Positions 29,454 through 38,197 of a stretch of 64,000 nt of DNA are shown here, one piece after another. This DNA is from Hymenobacter chitinivorans DSM 11115. GTDB taxonomy: Bacteria > Bacteroidota > Bacteroidia > Cytophagales > Hymenobacteraceae. The number at the start of each line of letters is the position of its first letter. Position 1 is the first letter of the stretch. The translations under genes and the position numbers were made by a program. A model generated the notes under the pieces. That model searched no databases. It saw only the letters and a program-made list of their open reading frames with translations, and had not been told where the DNA came from. Location of the stretch: positions 310,001 through 374,000 of the forward strand of contig NZ_PGFA01000003.1 of NCBI RefSeq assembly GCF_002797555.1. The letters are read 5' to 3'.

Positions 29454-30227
29454 ATGCCCCAACCCATTGATTTACCCGCGCTGGAAGCCGGCACCGGTCC
29501 GCTGACCTTCGTTTTTCTGCACTACTGGGCCGGCAGCGGCCGGGAGTGGCGGCTCGTCATGGATGAGCTGAGCGCCGACTTCCACTGCCTGGCCCCCGAC
29601 TTGCGCGGTTTCGGGCAGGCGCCCGCGCCGGCCCTGGGCTACGCCGTGGAAGACTACGCCGCCGACGTGCTGGCCTTTATTGCCCAGCGCGGCCTGACCA
29701 ACTTTGTGCTCGTGGGCCATTCCATGGGGGCCAAAACGGCCATGTTCGTGGCCTCGGAGCAGCCCGCCGGCCTGCGGGGCCTGGTGCTGGTGGGCCCGTC
29801 GCCGCCCACCATCGAGCCCATGACCGATGCGGACCGGGCGGCTTCGCTCAAAGCCTTCGGCCGCCCGGCAGCGGCGGCGGCTACGGCGGCCAAAATCCTG
29901 GTGAAGCCCGTGCCGGACGAGGTACGGGCCAGCGTCATCGAAGACAACCTGCGGGCTTCCCACCCGGCCTGGGACGCCTGGATGCGCTACGGCAGCCGAG
30001 AAAATATTGCGGCCCGCCTGTGTTTGGTGCAGGGGCCCTGCCTCATCATCACCGGCAGCGCCGACCCGATTATGTCGCCCTCGGTGCACGGCCTGGAAAC
30101 CTTGCCGTATTTGCCCGACAACACGCCCCTGGAAATCCTGGGCGGGGTGGGCCACCTACCCCCGTTGGAGGCCCCGCAGGAAGTAGCCCAACTGCTGCGG
30201 GAGTTTGTGGGAAAGAATGGGCTGTAG
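29454..30227 (+). CDS. Alpha/beta hydrolase
   Basis: A 257-residue cytosolic hydrolase. FLHYWAGSGREW is the oxyanion loop (HYW instead of HG). LVGHSMGAKTA is the nucleophile elbow with Ser90. GSADPIMS supplies the acid near 202 and GGVGHLPPLEAPQEV the His near 236, so the triad is complete. It most resembles small esterase or C-C hydrolase types; substrate unknown. It starts 64 bases after oxyR on the same strand and may be co-transcribed with it. No signal peptide. Confidence 0.85.
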   Translation: MPQPIDLPALEAGTGPLTFVFLHYWAGSGREWRLVMDELSADFHCLAPDLRGFGQAPAPALGYAVEDYAADVLAFIAQRGLTNFVLVGHSMGAKTAMFVASEQPAGLRGLVLVGPSPPTIEPMTDADRAASLKAFGRPAAAAATAAKILVKPVPDEVRASVIEDNLRASHPAWDAWMRYGSRENIAARLCLVQGPCLIITGSADPIMSPSVHGLETLPYLPDNTPLEILGGVGHLPPLEAPQEVAQLLREFVGKNGL

Positions 30228-30272
30228 TTTTACGTGGCTGCATTTCAACTGCAACCAGTACCTTCTGCCCGC

Positions 30273-30770
30273 ATGATTCCTTCAAACAACAGCTTGGCCG
30301 CCAGTATTATGGAGCTCCGGCAGTTTTGGCAGCGCCAGGCCATTGCCTGCCCACCCGCCGACTTAGCCTACGTGCGGCAAGTAGCCGCTACCAATAGCGT
30401 AGTGCTGCCCCCGGATTTTGAGTTGCTCTACAGCACTGTAAGTGGCCCCCCGCAGCTATATCCAAATTATATGGACGAGAATGGCTTCTCCTTGCTACCA
30501 GTGGAGGCGTTGCGCACGGAGAACAAAGCCGTGCTTGTAAGAACCTCGCACTCCGCTATTCAGGGGCAGGCGGCCATAACGGAGTTCGTCGATTACCTGC
30601 ACCGCAGCTGGGTGTACGGCTTTATTGCCGATGCTGATGGCAGCGGCTACCGAATCGGGATTATGCCCACTAAGCAGGTATTCAAAGTGCTGACCACTTC
30701 CCTGGCGGAGTTTCTGGCGTGGTACGTTGCCGATGCTGATGTCCTCTACGATTACGAGGAGCCGGTGTAG
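30273..30770 (+). CDS. SMI1/KNR4 (SUKH)-like protein
   Basis: A 165-residue soluble protein. Residues 12-100 resemble the SUKH fold: a helical start (ELRQFWQRQAIACPPADLAY), then SVVLPPDFELLYSTVSGPP, where the PPDF..LY..V.G pattern is the family hallmark, followed by a beta-rich stretch with GFSLLPVEAL. SUKH proteins often serve as immunity proteins against nuclease toxins, but also occur as lone housekeeping-type genes. No toxin gene is nearby, so immunity is not supported here. A GTG at 30234 could extend the N-terminus by 13 residues; the ATG was preferred. Gap of 45 bases to the hydrolase. Confidence 0.65.
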   Translation: MIPSNNSLAASIMELRQFWQRQAIACPPADLAYVRQVAATNSVVLPPDFELLYSTVSGPPQLYPNYMDENGFSLLPVEALRTENKAVLVRTSHSAIQGQAAITEFVDYLHRSWVYGFIADADGSGYRIGIMPTKQVFKVLTTSLAEFLAWYVADADVLYDYEEPV

Positions 30771-30821
30771 CTTCGGTTGGTTGCCATTCATTCCTGCCCG
30801 CTTTTGAGCAACTTTACCTGC

Positions 30822-32831
30822 ATGAAGTTTCTGCTGCTCCTAAGCCTGCTGACCGTGGCCACCGCCTGCGCCGTTTCCCGTAAAACCGATTCCAAGATTC
30901 CCAACTTTGCCGCTTACCCGACCTACAACGGCTCTGACCTGGGCCTGACCTTCGTGCGGGGCCAGGCCACGCTGCGGGTGTGGGCCCCCACGGCCGAAGC
31001 CCTGGCGCTCAAGCTTTACGCCGAGGGCACGGGCGGGGCGCCGGTGGCCACGTACGCCATGCAGAAGTCGGCGGGCGGGACCTGGGCGTACCAGCTGCCA
31101 GCCCAGCCGCCGGGCCGCTTTTACGTGGTGCAGGCTACTATCGGGGGCCGGCAAATGGCCGAGGTGCCCGACCCGTACGTGCACGCCGTGGGCCTCAACG
31201 GCCTGCGCGGCGCTTTGCTCGACCCGGCCACAGTGAGTCCCGCCGACTGGCCCGACGACCGGCGCCCCGAACTCAGGCAGGCCACCGACATCGTCATTGG
31301 CGAAGCCCACGTCCGGGACCTGTCCATGCACCCGCAGTCGGGCATCGAGCACCAGGGCAAGTTCCTGGGGCTGACCGAAACCAACACCCACGGCCCGGGC
31401 GGCGTGAGCACCGGGCTGCGGCATTTGCAGGATTTGGGCATCACCCACCTGCACCTGCTGCCCACCAACGACTTTGCGTCCGTGGATGAAAGCCGGCTGG
31501 AGGAAAACCGCTACAACTGGGGCTACGACCCGCTGCACTACTCCGTGCCCGAGGGCTCCTACAGCACTGACCCCGCCAACCCCGCCGCCCGCATCCTGGA
31601 ATTCAAACAGCTGATCCAGACCCTGCACCGCCACGACCTGCGTCTGGTGCTCGACGTGGTATATAACCACACCGCCAATGCCGCCCGCAGCTCCTTCGAC
31701 CAGCTCGTGCCCGGCTACTACTACCGCCAGAAGCCCGATGGCACCTACTCCGACGCCACGGCCTGCGGCAACGAAGTGGCCTCCGAGCGGACCATGGTGC
31801 GCAAGCTCATCGTGGAGTCGGTGGCGTACTGGGCCCGGGAATACCACGTGGATGGCTTCCGTTTCGATTTGATGGGCGTGCTCGACTTGCGCACCATGCG
31901 GGCCGTGCGCGTGGCCCTGGATGAAGTGGACCACAGCATTTTCGTGTACGGGGAAGGCTGGACGGCCGGCAGCAGCCCCCTGCCCGAAACCGAAAGGGCC
32001 GTGAAGGCCAACATCCTCAAGCTGGACCGGATTGCCGCTTTCGGCGACGAGCTGCGCGACGCGGTGAAAGGCCACTACGCCCGCCAGAACGAGCCGGGCT
32101 TTGCCAGCGGGCAGCCCGGCCTGGAGGAAAGCGTGAAGTTCGGCATCGTGGGGGCCACCCAGCACCCCGGGCTCGACTACTCCAGGGTGAACTACGCCAA
32201 GGCGCCCTGGGCCAAGGAGCCCAGCCAGGCCATCAACTACGTGGCCTGCCACGACGACCGGGTGCTCTGGGACAAGCTCACCGTGGCCAACCCCGGCGCC
32301 TCGGAGGAAGAGCTGATCCGGATGGACGTGCTCAGCAACACCATCGTTTTTACCAGCCAAGGTATTCCGTTTCTGCCCGTCGGCGACGAGTTTCTGCGCA
32401 CCAAGGGCGGCTCCCACAACTCCTACAACCTGCCCGACAACGTGAACCAGCTCGACTGGACCCGCAAGGCGCAGTACCAAAACGTATTCGAGTTTTACCG
32501 TCAGCTGCTGGCCCTGCGCAAAGCCCACCCGGCCTTCCGCCTGCCCACCCGGGAGCTGGTCGAAAAGCACCTGGCCTTTCTGCCGAACATGCCCACCAAT
32601 ACCATTGGCTACCAGCTGCTCAACCACGCCGGCGGCGACGACTGGGGCACGATTACGGTGCTGCTGAACGGCAACCGCGCGGCTACTGCCGTGGCCGTGC
32701 CCGCCGGAACGTACTCGGTGGTGCTGCGGGGTGCCGATATCAGCCAGAAAGGCCTCGACAAGCTGGTGGTAGAAGCCGGGAAGCCCCTGACGCTGCCCGC
32801 CTCCTCGGCCCTGATTCTGGTGCAGCCCTAG
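30822..32831 (+). CDS. pulA: Type I pullulanase (GH13_14), lipoprotein
   Basis: A 669-residue debranching enzyme that cuts alpha-1,6 bonds in pullulan and branched dextrins. MKFLLLLSLLTVATACAVSR is a lipoprotein signal with Cys16, so it is anchored in the envelope. Residues 40-130 are a CBM48-like N-terminal domain (LGLTFVRGQATLRVWAPTAE). IGEAHVRDLS, the YNWGYDPLHYSVPEGSYS signature of type I pullulanases, DVVYNHT (region I), GFRFDLMG with nucleophile Asp349 (region II), YGEGW with Glu378 (III) and YVACHDD near 474-479 (IV) complete the barrel. The C-terminal beta domain is about 580-669. Single gene; symbol is by family. Confidence 0.9.
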   Translation: MKFLLLLSLLTVATACAVSRKTDSKIPNFAAYPTYNGSDLGLTFVRGQATLRVWAPTAEALALKLYAEGTGGAPVATYAMQKSAGGTWAYQLPAQPPGRFYVVQATIGGRQMAEVPDPYVHAVGLNGLRGALLDPATVSPADWPDDRRPELRQATDIVIGEAHVRDLSMHPQSGIEHQGKFLGLTETNTHGPGGVSTGLRHLQDLGITHLHLLPTNDFASVDESRLEENRYNWGYDPLHYSVPEGSYSTDPANPAARILEFKQLIQTLHRHDLRLVLDVVYNHTANAARSSFDQLVPGYYYRQKPDGTYSDATACGNEVASERTMVRKLIVESVAYWAREYHVDGFRFDLMGVLDLRTMRAVRVALDEVDHSIFVYGEGWTAGSSPLPETERAVKANILKLDRIAAFGDELRDAVKGHYARQNEPGFASGQPGLEESVKFGIVGATQHPGLDYSRVNYAKAPWAKEPSQAINYVACHDDRVLWDKLTVANPGASEEELIRMDVLSNTIVFTSQGIPFLPVGDEFLRTKGGSHNSYNLPDNVNQLDWTRKAQYQNVFEFYRQLLALRKAHPAFRLPTRELVEKHLAFLPNMPTNTIGYQLLNHAGGDDWGTITVLLNGNRAATAVAVPAGTYSVVLRGADISQKGLDKLVVEAGKPLTLPASSALILVQP

Positions 32832-32866
32832 CGCCCCGGTGGCCCGGCGGGCGTAACCGCGGAGCC

Positions 32867-32909
32867 GCGGGCGGGGTAAGAGTCCTGCGGACGGGCTTGC
32901 CCCGCCCGC
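32867..32909 (+). terminator. G/C-rich hairpin after the pullulanase gene
   Basis: GCGGGCGGGGTAAG pairs with CTTGCCCCGCCCGC around a 15-base loop. It lacks a following T-run, so terminator function is uncertain. Confidence 0.4.
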
Positions 32910-32930
32910 CTGATTTCAGCAACTCCACGA

Positions 32931-33752
32931 ATGGCTTTACTTTCGGAAATGCGCCGGGCCGGGCGCCGGCACTGGCCGCACTACGCGGCCGAGGCGGCGG
33001 GCATTGGCTTCTTCATGCTCTGCGGCACGCTGCTCACCATTTTGTTTGAACACCCGGAGTCCCCGGCCTACCAGGCCCTGGCCGGGCAGGATTTGCTGCG
33101 CCGGGCCGGCATCGGGGTGGGAATGGGGCTGGTGATTGTGGTGCTGGTGTACAATCCGTGGGGCAAGAAGTCGGGGGCCCACATCAACCCGGCCGTGACG
33201 CTGGCCTTCTGGCAGCTGGGCAAAATCCGGCGGGCCGATGCCCTGTGGTACATCCTGGCCCAGCTGGCCGGCGCCCTGCTGATGGGCCAGCTGCTCAAGC
33301 TGACCCTGGGCCAGTACTTTGCGCACCCGGCCGTCAACTACATGGTAACCGAGCCCAAGAAGCACGGGCAGCTGGTGGCTTTCGGCGCCGAGTTCGTCAT
33401 TTCCTTTATCCTGATGGTGGTCATGCTGCTGGCCCTGCACCACGAGCGGCTCAAGAAGTCGACGGGCTGGCTCATCGGCGGGCTGCTGCTGCTCTACATT
33501 ACCTTCGAAAGCCCTTTGTCCAGCATGAGCCTCAACCCGGCCCGGACCCTGGGCAGCGCCGTGGCCGCCCAGAGCTACACCGGCCTGTGGCTCTACTGGG
33601 TGGCGCCCATCGGGGCCATGCTGCTGGCCACCGTCTTTTTCAACAAGGTCTACAAAGGCCAGGACCTAGCCTGCGCCATCCTGGCCGGCTGCGCTGCCGC
33701 CCCCAACACGCCCCACGCCACCGAGCCCCCGGTGTATCCGCAGGAGCGGTGA
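32931..33752 (+). CDS. Aquaporin / MIP family channel
   Basis: A 273-residue inner-membrane channel with six membrane helices and two half-helices. Both NPA motifs are intact: HINPAVT (Asn86) and SLNPARTLG (Asn202). The region after the first NPA (LAFWQLGKIRRADALWYILA) is typical. It moves water or small solutes such as glycerol; selectivity residues cannot be assigned with certainty. No glycerol kinase or other glycerol gene is adjacent, so water or a small neutral solute is as likely. The TGA stop is also the first TGA of a tandem octamer repeat. Confidence 0.85.
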   Translation: MALLSEMRRAGRRHWPHYAAEAAGIGFFMLCGTLLTILFEHPESPAYQALAGQDLLRRAGIGVGMGLVIVVLVYNPWGKKSGAHINPAVTLAFWQLGKIRRADALWYILAQLAGALLMGQLLKLTLGQYFAHPAVNYMVTEPKKHGQLVAFGAEFVISFILMVVMLLALHHERLKKSTGWLIGGLLLLYITFESPLSSMSLNPARTLGSAVAAQSYTGLWLYWVAPIGAMLLATVFFNKVYKGQDLACAILAGCAAAPNTPHATEPPVYPQER

Positions 33753-34053
33753 AGTGGCGAGATGGTGAAATAGTGAAGTGGTGAACTGGTGAGTTGTCGT
33801 TCTGGCCCCTTTTTTCGGCTGTCCTCTTTCATCTGTCATCCTGAGCAGAGCGAAGGACCTTCCTCACCTGAGTGACAAACCGGATTAAACGCATAAAAGC
33901 CCTTTCCTGCCTGAGCGGGAAAGGGCCTTTGTGCGTTGGTACTGCCTTGAGTGGGGTAGGTGAGGAAGGTCCTTCGCAAGCGTACGCCGGATGAAGGATG
34001 ACAGAACAGCAAACTCACCATTTCACCATTTCACCATCTTACCATGTCACCAC
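33750..34053. repeat. 304-bp composite inverted repeat between aquaporin and patatin genes
   Basis: Left flank: GTGAAGTG GCGAGATG GTGAAATA GTGAAGTG GTGAACTG GTGAG, starting in the aquaporin stop codon, then TTGTCGTTCT. Right flank: inverted octamers (CATTTCAC CATTTCAC CATCTTAC CATGTCAC) ending at the patatin stop (34054). Inside are arms CTGTCATCCTGAGCAGAGCG with GGATGACAG and AAGGACCTTCCTCACC with its complement, and a central AAAGCCCTTTCC/GGAAAGGGC hairpin at about 33895-33930. Three nested layers in all. Confidence 0.8.
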
Positions 34054-36390
34054 TTAATCAAGCGCCCGGTCACGGAAGAGGACGTAGCCGATGTGGGCGA
34101 AGACGCCGAATTTATGGTCCTGGTCGTCGTAGTGGATGAACTGCAGGGAGGCCGGGCCGACGGGCGTTTGGTAGACCAGGCCGGTCATGGCCGTGAGGTA
34201 GGGGCGACTGATGGTGTTGCCGCGGCGGGCCAGCACGGTGTTGGCTTCCTGCCGCTCCCACTGCCGCACCAGCACGTGGGTGTATACTTCGGTGCGCCAT
34301 TCTACCGGGCCCAGCACGGCCTTGGTGTAGCGCAAACCCACGGCGGCGTAGGCCGTGCCCCGGTAACGGTCCAGGAAGATGGTGCGGGAGTCGGGCAGGG
34401 GCAAAAAGGCCGGGGCCGAGGTGAGCGAGGCCCGGTAGGTGGCAAACGGCCCCTGCGTGGTAGCCACGGCGTCGAAAATATAGCCCCAGGCATTCACCTT
34501 GCGGCCCACCGAATCGACCTTGTTGAAGGTGAAGTACTGCTCGATAAACAGGTTGGCTTTCAGAAACGTCTGGTTTTTGGTACGCTCGGGCAGCTCCCCG
34601 GCCGTGGTGCCGGGCGTGTACTTCTCCTGGGCCGATACGCCCCGCACGCTGAAGTCGACGCGGCGGCCACTGACGGCGTACTGCCGGCGGTTCAACGAGT
34701 TCCGCTCGAAGCGGCCGGCCGCCGTCAGGCCCTGCAGGCGGTCCTGGTCGAGGGTGGCGTTGGAGCTGATTTCGTCGGTGTTGGCGTACTGGTCGCGGTT
34801 GGTAAACAGGCCCCCGCTCAGGGTGTAGCGGCTGCGGTAGTTGGGGCTGAAGCCAATCTGGAGCTCGGTTTTGAAGTCGCGCTGGCTGAGCTGGGTGTTC
34901 TGGGCCGTGGTGCCCAGCAGGCCACCGGTGTCCTGGTAGTTGAAGTTGTTGAAAGTCACGGTGGGCTCGAAATAGAGCGGAATCCGGCCCGGAATGCTGA
35001 CCCGGAACGAGCCCCGGGCCCCGTTGTAGAACCGCCCGATGGTGGCATCGGCCCGCACGGTGTAGAGGTAGCGGTTCAGGTAGCGGTACGCCCCCCCGAT
35101 GTAGAAGTTGTTCATCGAGCGGGTCGAGAGCATCACGCCCAGGTCGGCGGTGAGGTTGCTGTTCTGGCGCGCGTCGATGCCCAGCACGTAGCCTTCCTGC
35201 TTCTGGTCGTAGCGGATGCGGGGGTAGACGTTGTTGAAGAAGTCGTTGTTGACGAGCCGGTAGTAGCCTTCCTCAATGTCGCCGGGCGAGTAATTGGTGC
35301 CGGTTTTGACGAAGAAGCGCCGCACGAAATCCTGCTGCTGCCGGGGCAGGCCCTGCACCGTGATTTGCTTGAAGTCGGGGCGGGGGGCCTTGTTGCGGAA
35401 GGCCTGGCGCCGCTGCTGCAACGCCAGAGTGTCTTCGCGCCGGCTGATGCGCCGCAGGGTCAGCTCCATCTTTTTGTCGGCGGCCTGCTCGCCCAGCTGC
35501 ACCAGCTGCCGCACCTTGTTGAAGTCGGCCGCGGTGATGCCGTCCAGGTCGGGCTGAATGAAGATGCCGTTGCGGCCTACCGAAGTGGTATCGGCCACGT
35601 TGGAGCCCAGAAAAATCAGGGTACTGGTCAGCAGCTGGTCGTCCTTTTCCTTGGGGTACTTGTTGAAGGCCACGTCGCCCACGTTCACGCCGATAATGAT
35701 GTCGGGCTTAAACTCGTCGCGCATCACCCCGGTGGGAAAATTATCCACCACGGCCCCGTCGAAAAGGTAGCGGCCGTCGGCCTGGCGGATGGGGCGGAAG
35801 GCCAGCGGAAAGGCCATGGAATTGCGCACCGCGTCGGAGAGGGAGCCGCTGCGCTGCACCACTTTCTCGCGGGTGAACACCTCGGAGGCCACGGCCCGGT
35901 AGGGCACCAGCAGCTTATTGAAATCGTAGTCGGCAATGGCGCCGGCCGGGGCCAGCATGGTGGCCAGCACGTAGTTCAGGGTTACGTCGTTCACCAGCTT
36001 GGGCGTCACGCGGGTGCGGAGCGACGAGTCCACGGCCAGGCGCAGGTGCAGGGCGGCGGGGCTGGGTTCCACGTCGTAGTAGTTATACACCTTGCCTTCC
36101 AGCGGCACCCCCGACACCCAGTCCTGAAAGGCGGGAGCCAGCACGATTTCCTCGATTTCCTTGGGCGTGTAGCCCGCCGCGTAGAGGGCGCCCACGATGG
36201 CGCCCATGCTGGTGCCCACGATGTAGTCGATGGGAATCCGGTTTTTTTCGAGCTGCTTGAGCACGCCCACGTGGGCCAAGCCCTTGGCGCCGCCGCCGCT
36301 GAGTACAAGGCCCACTTTCTGGGCCGAAACGGGAGATATGGAAAAGGCCGATACCAGCAGAAGCAGGCACCAGCAGTAGAGGTTGCGCAT
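34054..36390 (-). CDS. Patatin-like phospholipase with POTRA and outer-membrane beta-barrel
   Basis: A 778-residue two-part protein. Residues 1-24 are a signal peptide. The patatin domain has GGGAKG at 32-37 (oxyanion loop), GTSMG with nucleophile Ser61, and FDGAVVDN with Asp211, so the catalytic dyad is complete. About 325-410 is a POTRA-like segment (QITVQGLPRQQQDFVRRFFV). The remaining 365 residues are long amphipathic strands rich in Tyr, Arg and Asn, ending in FAHIGYVLFRDRALD, consistent with a BamA/TpsB-type barrel. This is the plan of PlpD-like type Vd proteins: lipase held at the outer membrane. The gene is isolated; its promoter side holds a 674-base gap. Confidence 0.85.
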   Translation of the reverse strand: MRNLYCWCLLLLVSAFSISPVSAQKVGLVLSGGGAKGLAHVGVLKQLEKNRIPIDYIVGTSMGAIVGALYAAGYTPKEIEEIVLAPAFQDWVSGVPLEGKVYNYYDVEPSPAALHLRLAVDSSLRTRVTPKLVNDVTLNYVLATMLAPAGAIADYDFNKLLVPYRAVASEVFTREKVVQRSGSLSDAVRNSMAFPLAFRPIRQADGRYLFDGAVVDNFPTGVMRDEFKPDIIIGVNVGDVAFNKYPKEKDDQLLTSTLIFLGSNVADTTSVGRNGIFIQPDLDGITAADFNKVRQLVQLGEQAADKKMELTLRRISRREDTLALQQRRQAFRNKAPRPDFKQITVQGLPRQQQDFVRRFFVKTGTNYSPGDIEEGYYRLVNNDFFNNVYPRIRYDQKQEGYVLGIDARQNSNLTADLGVMLSTRSMNNFYIGGAYRYLNRYLYTVRADATIGRFYNGARGSFRVSIPGRIPLYFEPTVTFNNFNYQDTGGLLGTTAQNTQLSQRDFKTELQIGFSPNYRSRYTLSGGLFTNRDQYANTDEISSNATLDQDRLQGLTAAGRFERNSLNRRQYAVSGRRVDFSVRGVSAQEKYTPGTTAGELPERTKNQTFLKANLFIEQYFTFNKVDSVGRKVNAWGYIFDAVATTQGPFATYRASLTSAPAFLPLPDSRTIFLDRYRGTAYAAVGLRYTKAVLGPVEWRTEVYTHVLVRQWERQEANTVLARRGNTISRPYLTAMTGLVYQTPVGPASLQFIHYDDQDHKFGVFAHIGYVLFRDRALD

Positions 36391-36684
36391 AGGGGTCAGG
36401 GGAGTAAACGGCCCGGGTTCGGGTTCGGCTTTCCCTACGCATTCAGGGGAGGGGAGTTGCCCATTATATAGATGAAGAGGAATGTTCGCGGTCCTTCCGT
36501 AAGCTGAACCGGTGTTTAGGCCTGTCTATCCACTGGGCTAGGCATAAAAACCGCCTGATTTCCGGGCGCTTTCGGGCAGCTAAGCCGGTCTGGTAGACCG
36601 CATACCGATGAGATTTCATCCGGAAATTTTCTTGCCTGGCTGCGCTTGCGTCGCCCTGCTACGAATTGTACCGCGCCGCCTGGG

Positions 36685-36779
36685 TGTAGAGACGCATACT
36701 TGCGTCTCAATCGTTGTTTGCTGAGGATTGCGTGAGGGCCTAATCGTTCAACGACGAGACGCAAATATGCGTCTCTACA
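36685..36779. repeat. TGTAGAGACGC inverted repeat
   Basis: Two near-identical 24-base blocks, TGTAGAGACGCATACTTGCG at 36685 and its inverted form ending GCGTCTCTACA at 36779. Each block is itself palindromic (GAGACGCA ... TGCGTCTC). It lies in the 674-base gap between the patatin gene and DUF4062 gene. Similar repeats are widespread in Bacteroidota and cyanobacteria (recalled). The rest of that gap (36391-36684, 36780-36915) shows no credible gene or other signal. Confidence 0.75.
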
Positions 36780-36915
36780 TTGTGCAACGGCCTCTAGAGG
36801 CGAACCGCCCTCTATCGGCGCGGGACGCGCGGCGCAGATCCCCTCTGGCGTAGTCGTCACTCGGCAATAGCCGAGCGACTGCCGGAGCGGCCGGACTGAG
36901 ACCCAACCATTTCAA

Positions 36916-36955
36916 GCGTAGCCTATTTTCTGAAAAATTGAAAAATAAGCTACGC
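36916..36955. other. Hairpin GCGTAGC...GCTACGC ahead of the DUF4062 gene
   Basis: GCGTAGCCTATTTTC pairs with GAAAAATAAGCTACGC with one mismatch and an 8-9 base loop. It sits about 110 bases upstream of the DUF4062 start. It could be a terminator that shields the gene from upstream transcription or a regulatory hairpin. Confidence 0.45.
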
Positions 36956-37064
36956 CTCATGCAGTCCTATTTGGTCATCGAAGGTCAGCGTAAGCAATGG
37001 CACCAAGCTGCAAGGTTCGGCCCCTTATTTTGTTACTTTGCTGCTAATACTTCTACTAGATTTT

Positions 37065-38015
37065 ATGGCCAAAAAATACCAGGTTTTCATTAGTTCCACC
37101 TTCGATGACCTCAAAGAGCACCGCGATGCAGTAGTGAAGGCCGTGCTCCAACTCGGCCACCTGCCCGTGGGCATGGAGATGTTCAACGCTGGCGATCAAA
37201 CCCAATGGGAAACCATCAGAAGCTATATCGATAGCTCCGATTACTACCTCGTAGTGCTGGCCCATCGCTACGGCTCAATTGACCCTGGCAGCGGCCTCAG
37301 CTACACAGAGCAGGAGTACGACTATGCCGGAGAGCAGGGGATTCCACGTCTAGGATTCGTCATTGATAAGAACGCGCAATGGCCCGCTAGTCAAGTGGAG
37401 GCAAAAGCAAAAAAAAAGCTTGATGCTTTCAAAAGCAAGGTTGGCAAAGCCCGAGTTATCAAATTCTGGGATACGACTGATAAGCTGGCTTATCACATTT
37501 CGCTTTCGCTCAGTAATGAAATTGCTATCAATCCGCGCACTGGCTGGGTGCGGGCTACAGAAGCAGCTAGCCCGCAGGTAGCAGAGGAATTGGCGCGATT
37601 AATCAAAGAAAACAAGAAATTCCAAGCACAAATAGCCGAAAGCCAGCTCAATAGTAAAATAGATGTTTTGAAAAAAGTAATCAGCGAAACATATATTACT
37701 TCAGATAAAGACCATGCTGTTAAAGTAAATCTATACGAAGTATTTATGGCTGTTAGCTCGTTACAGCCAGACGCAAGCAAAGGTGGTATATCAAACGAAA
37801 TTGATAAAAATAAAGGGAGGGACGATAATTTTTACAATGCCATTGAAAACGCACTAAAAGAATTGGTGCGTTTAGGATTGACAACCACCGAAACAATGTC
37901 CTCAAACCAGCCTGGTCTGTCGCAGTGGAAAGAAATCTTTGCTTATGACGTGTGGAAATTGACTGAAAAAGGCTCAGAACTTTACACTTTAATTCGCTAT
38001 TCTCATCTTAAGTAA
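37065..38015 (+). CDS. DUF4062 domain protein, possible defence or signalling gene
   Basis: A 316-residue protein. Residues 1-150 match DUF4062: KKYQVFISSTFDDLKEHRDA, then MEMFNAGDQTQWETIRSYID, SDYYLVVLAHRYGSIDP and YTEQEYDYAGEQGIPRLGFV. This fold is related to TIR-like and flavodoxin-like modules and often starts larger predicted defence or stress proteins (recalled). Here it is followed by a coiled-coil-like stretch (about 185-225) and a C-terminal helical domain with a winged-helix look (YNAIENALKELVRLGLTTTE, WKLTEKGSELYTLIRYSHLK). From about 37600 the gene is clearly A/T-richer than its neighbours, with many A/T-ending codons, which suggests transfer. ATG at 37065 chosen for the domain start. 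Confidence 0.72.
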   Translation: MAKKYQVFISSTFDDLKEHRDAVVKAVLQLGHLPVGMEMFNAGDQTQWETIRSYIDSSDYYLVVLAHRYGSIDPGSGLSYTEQEYDYAGEQGIPRLGFVIDKNAQWPASQVEAKAKKKLDAFKSKVGKARVIKFWDTTDKLAYHISLSLSNEIAINPRTGWVRATEAASPQVAEELARLIKENKKFQAQIAESQLNSKIDVLKKVISETYITSDKDHAVKVNLYEVFMAVSSLQPDASKGGISNEIDKNKGRDDNFYNAIENALKELVRLGLTTTETMSSNQPGLSQWKEIFAYDVWKLTEKGSELYTLIRYSHLK

Positions 38016-38042
38016 CTTCACCTAGCTCTGGCCACTGCCGTC

Positions 38043-38174
38043 CTACGCTCCCGATGAAAAGCCCAAAACTCCACCCATGTACCCCGGTGCGCCTGCTGCG
38101 GCTAACAGCTCGGCCAGCCGGTTAGGACCATAGTGCAGCAGCAGGTTCCACTGGAATAGGTGCGTCGCTACCGG
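38043..38174 (-). pseudogene. Protein-like fragment, possible gene remnant
   Basis: On the minus strand, between an in-frame TGA and a TAG, the translation includes HLFQWNLLLHYGPNRLAELL followed by AAAGAPGYMGGVLGF. The composition looks like real protein rather than noise, but there is no start and the frame is only 43 codons. It could be a remnant left when the DUF4062 gene arrived. I do not recognise the family. Confidence 0.22.
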
Positions 38175-38197
38175 TCAGCGGATAACTACAGCACTGG

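Noticed and set aside
30273..30770. SUKH-like gene as immunity protein of a toxin system
   Set aside because: No toxin, Rhs or polymorphic-toxin gene is nearby; the neighbours are a hydrolase and pullulanase.
36516..36960. Two minus-strand frames of 114 and 61 codons in the patatin-DUF4062 gap
   Set aside because: They run through the TGTAGAGACGC repeat or a hairpin, have unusual composition and no motif; no promoter or neighbour supports them.
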